From Prevotella sp. UBA4341 (GTDB lineage: Bacteria; Bacteroidota; Bacteroidia; Bacteroidales; Bacteroidaceae): 10,229 nucleotides of DNA. Shown piece by piece: positions 5,322 through 10,229 of this stretch; within the stretch, counting starts at the first letter, position 1; every line of letters starts with the position of its first letter. The notes below the pieces were generated by a model that worked only from the letters and a program-made list of their open reading frames with translations, made no database searches and was not told the DNA's origin. Position numbers and translations under genes: made by a program. The DNA lies in NCBI GenBank assembly GCA_002393705.1, contig DGTH01000168.1, positions 1-10,229 of the forward strand, written 5' to 3'.

Positions 5322-6614
5322 CTAAAGATTAACATCTTTTAGCACCTTCGCAGTAGCACCAGCCTTACCCATGACGTAGTCACCGGCAGCCTTTCCACGA
5401 CATGCCGTTTCGTCCGCATTAGCCGACAGCCGGTTCATACAGGCCGCAAAATCATCGTAACTCTTAATTTCGATGCCACCGCCACAGGCTTTCAACTCCT
5501 GTGCCTCCTGGAACTTCTGGTTGTTAGGGCCGAAGATGACGGGCACGCCCCAAACGGCAGCCTCCACCGTGTTGTGGATGCTCACCCCAAAGCCACCGCC
5601 AATGTATGCCACGGTGGCATAACGATAGATGCTTGACAAAAGGCCAAAGCAGTCGATGATGAGAGCCTCACCCCCAACCCCTCTCCAAGGGGCGAGGGGA
5701 GCAGAATCTCCTTGAGCTGCCAATTTGCTGTATCGTTCGACATGCCACCCCTGCAACTTACTTTCTATCTGTTGCAAATGGTCTTCGCCAATGACATGAG
5801 GAGCTATGATGAGTTTCCACTCCGGATGCTGCATGAAGTAACGAATAAAGATTTCCTCATCGGGAGGCCAGGAAGAACCTGCCACAAAGACAGGTGCCCC
5901 CCCTACTGCCCCCGAGGGGGCTTCATTACCAAGCCACCGGGCTATTGTGTCCCCCTCGGGGGACGAAAGGGGGGCTTCTACTGCTTGCTTGATTTGCAGC
6001 ACGCGGTCGAAGCGTGTGTCACCCACCACCGACACGTCAGTAATGCCAAGCGTTGCCAACAGTTCACGGCTGACCTCGTTCTGCACATAGAAATGAGTAA
6101 AACAATTCAGCACAAGCTTATACTGCTTGCCATACCACTTAAAGAATATCTGGTCGGGACGGAAGATACTGCTGACGCTATATACCGGCACATTACGATG
6201 CTTCAGGATGTGCAGATAGTTGTACCAGAACTCGTACTTGATGAAGAACGCCATCACAGGACGGATGGTACGCAGGAAACGGCGGGCATTGGTAATGGTG
6301 TCGAGCGGCAGATAGCAGATGATGTCTGCCCCCTCATAATTCTTACGAACCTCATAGCCGGAAGGCGAGAAGAACGTCAGCAGAATCTTGTACTCAGGAT
6401 GCTCACGGCGCAGCTGCTCCATGAGCGGACGGCCCTGTTCAAACTCACCCAGCGAGGCGGCATGGAACCACACATACTTTGCCTCTGGATCTACCTGTTC
6501 ACGCAACACCCTGAAGGCATCGCGCTCACCACGCCACATCTTGCGCACCTTCTCATTGAAAAGGCTCGCAATGGCCACGCCCAGCTGATAGAGATAAATA
6601 ATTATATTGTACAT
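5322..6614 (-). CDS. waaA: 3-deoxy-D-manno-octulosonic acid (Kdo) transferase
   Basis: A 430-residue GT-B glycosyltransferase that adds Kdo to lipid A precursor at the cytoplasmic face of the inner membrane, an early step of LPS core synthesis. The N-terminus has a membrane-associating helix (residues ~1-18). HAASLGEFEQGRPL (51-64) contains the presumed catalytic base Glu57, and KYEFWYN (126-132) and VQNEVSRELLATLG (177-190) are conserved N-domain segments. The C-domain has VFVAGSSWPPDEE (242-254), IIAPHVIGEDHL (269-280), DCFGLLSSIYRYATVAYIGG (321-340) and the donor-binding EAAVWGVPVIFGPN (351-364). Three palindromic repeats add loops at about 213-223, 230-241 and 303-317, making it longer than I expect for Bacteroides homologues (~405-410 residues, from memory). 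The frame stays open and the motifs are intact, so it is probably functional. A fourth repeat lies 6 nt upstream of the ATG. Confidence 0.93.
   Translation of the reverse strand: MYNIIIYLYQLGVAIASLFNEKVRKMWRGERDAFRVLREQVDPEAKYVWFHAASLGEFEQGRPLMEQLRREHPEYKILLTFFSPSGYEVRKNYEGADIICYLPLDTITNARRFLRTIRPVMAFFIKYEFWYNYLHILKHRNVPVYSVSSIFRPDQIFFKWYGKQYKLVLNCFTHFYVQNEVSRELLATLGITDVSVVGDTRFDRVLQIKQAVEAPLSSPEGDTIARWLGNEAPSGAVGGAPVFVAGSSWPPDEEIFIRYFMQHPEWKLIIAPHVIGEDHLQQIESKLQGWHVERYSKLAAQGDSAPLAPWRGVGGEALIIDCFGLLSSIYRYATVAYIGGGFGVSIHNTVEAAVWGVPVIFGPNNQKFQEAQELKACGGGIEIKSYDDFAACMNRLSANADETACRGKAAGDYVMGKAGATAKVLKDVNL
5665..5702 (-). repeat. GC-rich palindromic element inside waaA (copy 2)
   Basis: Read on the minus strand it begins GCTCCCCTCGCCCCTTGG, continues GAGGGGTT, and ends GGGGGTGAGGC. 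CCCCTC (5679-5683 region, C-rich arm) pairs with GAGGGG (5694-5699), with an inner mismatch. It resembles the copy in the phosphoesterase gene (CTTGG, G-run, two bases, GGGGG, AGGC). It is in frame and encodes about SAPLAPWRGVGGEA, a proline/glycine-rich loop between ERYSKLA and LIIDCFGLLSS of WaaA. Confidence 0.75.
5896..5921 (-). repeat. 26-nt palindromic element inside waaA (copy 3)
   Basis: Read on the minus strand the core is GCCCCCTCGGGGG, CAGTA, seven Gs and C. GCCCCC (5908-5913) and GGGGGC (5916-5921) form the hairpin. Positions 5896-5925 are identical over 30 nt to 6621-6650. In frame it encodes EAPSGAVGGAP, placed between the N- and C-domains of WaaA just before PVFVAGSSW. Confidence 0.85.
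5950..5975 (+). repeat. 26-nt palindromic element inside waaA, opposite orientation (copy 4)
   Basis: The plus strand reads TCCCCCTCGGGGG, ACGAA, A, six Gs and C, aligning without gaps to the other 26-nt cores. It is inverted relative to the copy 28 nt away at 5896-5921. Read in the waaA frame it gives EAPLSSPEGDT, so elements of both orientations are tolerated as coding sequence in one gene. Confidence 0.85.
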
Positions 6615-6620
6615 GAAACG

Positions 6621-6646
6621 GCCCCCCCTACTGCCCCCGAGGGGGC
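6621..6646 (-). repeat. 26-nt palindromic element in the waaA leader (copy 5)
   Basis: It is identical to copy 3 over 30 nt (6621-6650 versus 5896-5925). It lies in the 74-nt gap between gltX and waaA. On the transcript the hairpin is followed by CAGTA and seven Gs, then C and 6 nt (CGTTTC) before the waaA ATG, so the G-run sits where a ribosome-binding site would be. Confidence 0.85.
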
Positions 6647-6688
6647 TTCAAATGTTTTATTCATAAAGGCGTTCTTCTATAACATCAG

Positions 6689-8245
6689 TCAACCAGCATT
6701 TGTAGCCCCCTCGGGAGCCGAATGGGGGGCTCCCAATACTTCAATAGCCCTCCGCATGCGACGGATGGTCTCTTCCTTGCCGAGGAATGCCGAGATATCG
6801 AACATTCCTGGTCCCTTGCCCTCGCCAACCAGCGTCAGGCGCCAGGCATTCATGATGTTACCCAGCTTATATTCTTTCTGCTCAATCCAAGCATGCACAA
6901 CCTGCTCCTGATTCTCTAAAGAGAAGTCGTCGATACCCTCCAGCACACCAATCAGTTCCGTCAGCTGAGCTGCCGAATCTTCTTTCCAACGTTTCTTCAC
7001 CGTTTTCTCATCATACTGCGTGGGAGCCTCGAAGAAGAAGGAGCACAGCGGCCACAGCTCTTTAACGAAGTTCACACGGTCCTTCATCATGCTGACTACC
7101 TGAACAATACGCTCTTTGGAGTCCTTGACCCCATGTTCGCGGCAAATCGGTTCGAAGTGTTCTGCTATCTCCTCTGCCGACTTCTTCAGAATATACTCAT
7201 GGTTGAACCATATACCTTTCTCATAGGCAAACTTGGCTCCTGCCTTCGAACACTTCGTAATGTCGAACAACGGCACCAGTTCGTCGAGCGTAAACAGCTC
7301 CTGCTCTGTGCCCGGGTTCCATCCTAACAGGGCAAGGAAGTTGATGACAGCCTCGGGGAAGTAGCCATCCTCGCGATAGCCACGGCTCACGTCACCCGTC
7401 TTCGGGTCATGCCACTCCAACGGGAACACAGGGAAGCCGAGCCGGTCACCGTCACGCTTCGAAAGCTTGCCCTTTCCGTCAGGCTTCAGCAGCAGCGGCA
7501 GGTGGGCAAACTGCGGCATGGTGTCCTGCCAGCCGAAGGCCTCATACAGCAGCACATGCAATGGTGCACTGGGCAGCCACTCCTCACCGCGGATGACATG
7601 TGAGATTTCCATCAAGTGGTCATCCACAATGTTGGCCAAGTGGTAGGTAGGCAGCTGGTCGGCACTCTTAAAGAGCACCTTGTCGTCCAGAATATCGCTC
7701 TGCACGTGCACCTCACCACGAATGAGGTCGTTCACCAGCACCGTCTGGCCCGGCTCAATCTTAAAGCGGACCACGTACTGGTGGCCTGAAGCCATCAGCT
7801 GTTCCACCTCCTCCTTTGGCAAGGTGAGCGAGTTACGCATCATGCCGCGGGTCTTTGCGTCATACTGGAAGTTCTGTATCTCATTCCGTTTGGCCTCGAG
7901 TTCTTCGGGTGTGTCGAAGGCAATGTAAGCCTTGTCTGCGTCAAGCAGCTGCTTGACGTATTGCTTATAAATGTCACGACGCTCACTCTGACGATAAGGT
8001 CCCTTGTCGCCGCCGAAGCTCACACCTTCGTCAAACTGAATGCCAAGCCACTTGAAGCTTTCAATAATATATTCTTCAGCACCGGGCACGAAACGGTTCG
8101 AGTCGGTGTCTTCAATTCGGAATACGAGCTCGCCGCCATGCTGACGGGCGAACAGATAATTATACAATGCGGTACGTACGCCACCAATGTGCAGCGCACC
8201 CGTCGGACTGGGTGCAAAACGTACTCTAACTTTTCTTTCTGACAT
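6689..8245 (-). CDS. gltX: glutamate--tRNA ligase (GluRS)
   Basis: A 518-residue class I aminoacyl-tRNA synthetase that charges tRNA-Glu with glutamate in the cytoplasm. [20 protein letters not shown] (10-29) is the HIGH-type signature in its usual GluRS form (HIGG). [11 protein letters not shown] (42-52) is the glutamate/ATP-binding segment, and KLSKRDGD (260-267) is the KMSKS equivalent. The C-terminal half is the helical anticodon-binding region. The ATG at 8243-8245 is chosen because [16 protein letters not shown] is a normal GluRS start. The frame is open for 486 nt further upstream, but that part runs through the promoters and the divergent gene. The final residues after [17 protein letters not shown] and AG, derive mainly from a palindromic repeat, so the tail is an acquired extension. 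A 74-nt gap containing another repeat precedes waaA, which is likely cotranscribed. Confidence 0.96.
   Translation of the reverse strand: MSERKVRVRFAPSPTGALHIGGVRTALYNYLFARQHGGELVFRIEDTDSNRFVPGAEEYIIESFKWLGIQFDEGVSFGGDKGPYRQSERRDIYKQYVKQLLDADKAYIAFDTPEELEAKRNEIQNFQYDAKTRGMMRNSLTLPKEEVEQLMASGHQYVVRFKIEPGQTVLVNDLIRGEVHVQSDILDDKVLFKSADQLPTYHLANIVDDHLMEISHVIRGEEWLPSAPLHVLLYEAFGWQDTMPQFAHLPLLLKPDGKGKLSKRDGDRLGFPVFPLEWHDPKTGDVSRGYREDGYFPEAVINFLALLGWNPGTEQELFTLDELVPLFDITKCSKAGAKFAYEKGIWFNHEYILKKSAEEIAEHFEPICREHGVKDSKERIVQVVSMMKDRVNFVKELWPLCSFFFEAPTQYDEKTVKKRWKEDSAAQLTELIGVLEGIDDFSLENQEQVVHAWIEQKEYKLGNIMNAWRLTLVGEGKGPGMFDISAFLGKEETIRRMRRAIEVLGAPHSAPEGATNAG
6705..6730 (+). repeat. 26-nt palindromic element at the 3' end of gltX (copy 6)
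   Basis: The plus strand reads GCCCCCTCGGGAG, CCGAA, T, six Gs and C. It is the most diverged of the four 26-nt copies but aligns without gaps, in the same orientation as copy 4. In the gltX frame it encodes [10 protein letters not shown], directly comparable to EAPLSSPEGD from copy 4, and it lies 5 codons before the stop. Confidence 0.8.
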
Positions 8246-8276
8246 ACTAAAAAGACGTATTTTTGATAATTTTCTG

Positions 8277-8284
8277 CAAAAGTA
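8277..8284 (-). promoter_or_regulatory. gltX promoter -7 element
   Basis: Read on the minus strand this is TACTTTTG, an exact TAnnTTTG match. It predicts a start near 8270 and a leader of about 25 nt before the gltX ATG at 8245. A matching TTTG at -33 is not evident. It would drive gltX and possibly the waaA, lipoprotein and beta-barrel genes behind it. Confidence 0.55.
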
Positions 8285-8293
8285 CGACATTTT

Positions 8294-8325
8294 TTTGATA
8301 TTTGCAGTTTTTTTTTGTATTTTCG
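8294..8325 (+). promoter_or_regulatory. probable promoter of the 7TM-HD gene
   Basis: TTTG (8294-8297) is followed after 20 nt by TATTTTCG (8318-8325), one base off the TAnnTTTG consensus. The predicted start near 8331 gives a leader of about 35 nt before the ATG at 8366. It lies back-to-back with the gltX promoter, with under 10 nt between the two elements. Confidence 0.45.
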
Positions 8326-8365
8326 CACTCTGATAGCGCATATTATTAGAATAAGACGTCAAAAA

Positions 8366-10229
8366 ATGAGTAGAATCAAGTTTAGTGAAGATATAACATG
8401 GCACGACTTGCTGGTACGCATCGCCTTGGTAGTGGTCAGTGTGCTGCTCATCCTCTGGGCCATGCCACGCGACACCCAGGTAACATTCAAGGCCGAGCAA
8501 GGAAAGCCTTGGCGATATGCCGACTTCGTAGCCCCCTACGACTTTCCCATCTATAAGTCGGATGCCGCCATTCAAGCCGAGCGCGACAGCATCATGAGTG
8601 AGTACGAGCCCTACTTCGGGCTCGACAGCGAGGTGGAGGGGAAGATGGTGAGCAAGTTTACCACCGACTTTGCCGAAGGCATTCCCGGTCTGCCGGCAGA
8701 CTTCATCAGCATCATTGCCAACCGCCTGCACCAGCTCTACGTACAGGGCATCATGGGTGCCACGCTCTACAACCAGTTAGCCACCGACACGACACGCCAG
8801 GTGCGCATTGTCAGCGGAAAGCAAGCCGTCAGCGAGCGCTTGAGCGCACTCCACTCTACGAAGTCAGCCTACGAACAGCTGTTTCAAGACCCCCTGATAC
8901 GCGAAAACCGCGTGCTGCTACAGCGTTGCAACCTCAATGACTACATTACGCCAAACCTCATCTACGACAAGGAACGCAGCGAATCGACGCTCCGCAACCT
9001 GCAAGAGAGCATTCCGCTGGCCAGCGGCGTAGCACTGAGAGGCCAGAAGCTGGTGGACCGAGGTCAGATTGTCGATGAAAAGACCTTCCGCATCATCGAG
9101 TCGTTTATCAAGGAGAATGAGCGTCGCCAGACCGACCAGTCGCAGTGGAACACCAAGTTAGTGGGCGAAGCCCTGCTGCTGTTGCTGCTCATAGGCTGCT
9201 TCACCACTTACCTGACGCTGTTCCGCAAGGACTATTTTGAACGTTGGCGCTCCATCATGATGCTCTATGCCATGATTGTGCTCTTCTCCGTCGCCGCCCT
9301 TGCCATGGTGAGCCACAGTATTCTGCACGTCTATTTGTTGCCCTTCGCCATGATTCCCATCTTCGTACGCGTCTTCATGGACTCCCGTACCGCCTTCATG
9401 ACCCACATGATTACCATCCTCATCGTGGCCTGCGCCCTGCAGCACCCGCTCGACTTCATCATCATCGAGACCGTGGCCGGCTATGCCGCCATCTGCTCGC
9501 TACGCGAACTGAGCAGCCGTTCCCAACTCTTCAAGACGGCCATTATCGTTACCCTGTGCAGTATGGCAGCCAACCTCGGACTCGACTGGAAGTTCGGCAG
9601 CGCACTGACAGTCATCGACTACAGCGAGTACAACTACCTCATGGTCAACGGAGCGTTGCTCTTCTGCTCGTACCCCCTGCTCTACCTCATTGAGAAACTG
9701 TTTGGCTTCACGTCGAACATTACGCTCATCGAACTCTCCGACATGAGCAAGGACGTACTGCGCCGCATGAGCGAGGTGGCTCCCGGCACTTTCCAGCACA
9801 GCATCCAGGTGGGCAACCTGGCTGCCGAGATAGCCAACAAGATAGGTGCCAAGGCCCAGCTCGTACGTACGGGAGCACTCTACCACGACATCGGAAAGAT
9901 TCAAAACCCCATCTATTTCACCGAGAACCAGTCGGGTGTCAACCCCCACGAGAACCTGTCCTACATTGACAGTGCACAGGTCATCATCAGCCACGTCACC
10001 GACGGTCTGAAGCTGGCCGACAAGTACAACCTACCCGACGTCATCAAGGACTTCATTGCCACCCACCACGGACAAGGCAAGGCTAAATACTTCTACGTGA
10101 AGTATAAGAACGAGCACCCTAACGAAGACATCGACGACTTGCTCTTCACCTACCCTGGCCCCAACCCCTTCACCCGCGAACAGGCAATTCTGATGATGGC
10201 CGATGCCGTGGAGGCGGCCTCGCGCTCGC
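8366..10229 (+). CDS. 7TM-HD (PgpH-type) membrane phosphohydrolase, C-terminus cut off
   Basis: The first 621 residues are visible; the gene runs off the right edge. The order matches PgpH: an N-terminal membrane helix (~15-33), an extracytoplasmic 7TMR-HDED-type domain (~40-260; e.g. [16 protein letters not shown]), a bundle of about six further helices (~264-445), then a cytoplasmic HD domain. The HD metal and catalytic residues are all present: His478 (TFQHS), His507-Asp508 (YHDIGKI), His543 (IISHV), His567-His568 (THHG) and Asp613 (MADAVEA). Characterised PgpH members in Firmicutes hydrolyse cyclic di-AMP, so turnover of a cyclic dinucleotide is the likely role, though the substrate in Bacteroidetes is inferred. 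Also visible are YFTENQSG (~514-521) and [16 protein letters not shown] before the last Asp. The ATG follows AAAAA without a Shine-Dalgarno sequence. It is divergent from gltX with overlapping promoter elements. Confidence 0.93.
   Translation, partial: MSRIKFSEDITWHDLLVRIALVVVSVLLILWAMPRDTQVTFKAEQGKPWRYADFVAPYDFPIYKSDAAIQAERDSIMSEYEPYFGLDSEVEGKMVSKFTTDFAEGIPGLPADFISIIANRLHQLYVQGIMGATLYNQLATDTTRQVRIVSGKQAVSERLSALHSTKSAYEQLFQDPLIRENRVLLQRCNLNDYITPNLIYDKERSESTLRNLQESIPLASGVALRGQKLVDRGQIVDEKTFRIIESFIKENERRQTDQSQWNTKLVGEALLLLLLIGCFTTYLTLFRKDYFERWRSIMMLYAMIVLFSVAALAMVSHSILHVYLLPFAMIPIFVRVFMDSRTAFMTHMITILIVACALQHPLDFIIIETVAGYAAICSLRELSSRSQLFKTAIIVTLCSMAANLGLDWKFGSALTVIDYSEYNYLMVNGALLFCSYPLLYLIEKLFGFTSNITLIELSDMSKDVLRRMSEVAPGTFQHSIQVGNLAAEIANKIGAKAQLVRTGALYHDIGKIQNPIYFTENQSGVNPHENLSYIDSAQVIISHVTDGLKLADKYNLPDVIKDFIATHHGQGKAKYFYVKYKNEHPNEDIDDLLFTYPGPNPFTREQAILMMADAVEAASRS

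Noticed and set aside
5252..5335. Upstream 28-codon extension of the lipoprotein frame
   Set aside because: It would bury the signal peptide behind extra residues and run back into the end of waaA; the ATG at 5251 gives a proper lipoprotein start.
5665..6730. CRISPR array
   Set aside because: The repeats are irregularly spaced, occur in both orientations and lie within genes, with no spacer-sized units or cas genes.
5712..6911. Long open frame (399 codons) antisense to waaA and the gltX end
   Set aside because: The translation has no motif, and waaA is clearly the real gene. The length is partly due to the GC-rich repeats, which rarely contain stops.
8246..8731. Upstream in-frame extension of gltX by 162 codons
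   Set aside because: It crosses both divergent promoters and lies antisense to the 7TM-HD gene. GluRS normally begins a few residues before RFAPSPTG, as with the ATG at 8245.

Overview
The window looks like chromosomal DNA from a Bacteroidales bacterium, most likely Prevotella or a close relative. The evidence is the Bacteroidetes-type RpoC, Mdh, WaaA and GltX proteins, promoters of the Bacteroidetes form (TTTG, 19-20 nt, TAnnTTTG), few Shine-Dalgarno sequences, and a lipoprotein whose cysteine is followed by acidic residues. No phage, integrase, transposase, CRISPR array, tRNA or rRNA is visible. Most of the content is core metabolism and envelope biogenesis.

Layout. Positions 1-1601 (+) hold the 3' end of rpoC and a complete malate dehydrogenase gene, closed by a 17-bp UUCG-loop hairpin. 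The 364-base gap that follows holds a strong promoter, a candidate ~135-nt small RNA or leader with its own terminator, and then the promoter element of a gamma-carbonic-anhydrase-family gene (1966-2508, +). That gene overlaps tail-to-tail with a minus-strand pair: a membrane metallophosphoesterase (2867-3970) followed by a small exported FMN-binding protein (2471-2854). Upstream on the minus strand, gltX, waaA (Kdo transferase), a surface-type lipoprotein and an outer-membrane beta-barrel protein all read the same way with short gaps. They could form one transcription unit from a promoter near 8280 to a hairpin near 4040. From 8366 to the right edge (+) is a truncated 7TM-HD phosphohydrolase of the PgpH type, divergent from gltX with overlapping promoter elements.

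The most unusual structure is a family of short GC-rich palindromic elements confined to 3132-6730. Four copies share a 26-nt core (GCCCCCTCGGGGG, a 5-nt spacer, then a G-run ending in C). Two more belong to a related form with CTTGG in the loop region. Four of the six lie inside conserved genes without breaking the frame: one in the phosphoesterase and three in waaA. One forms the C-terminal tail of GltX, and one sits 6 nt upstream of the waaA start codon. They behave like protein-coding palindromic repeats of the kind known from Rickettsia (RPEs). Other points of interest are the candidate small RNA, a hairpin overlapping the lipoprotein start codon, and promoter positions that correct the phosphoesterase start.
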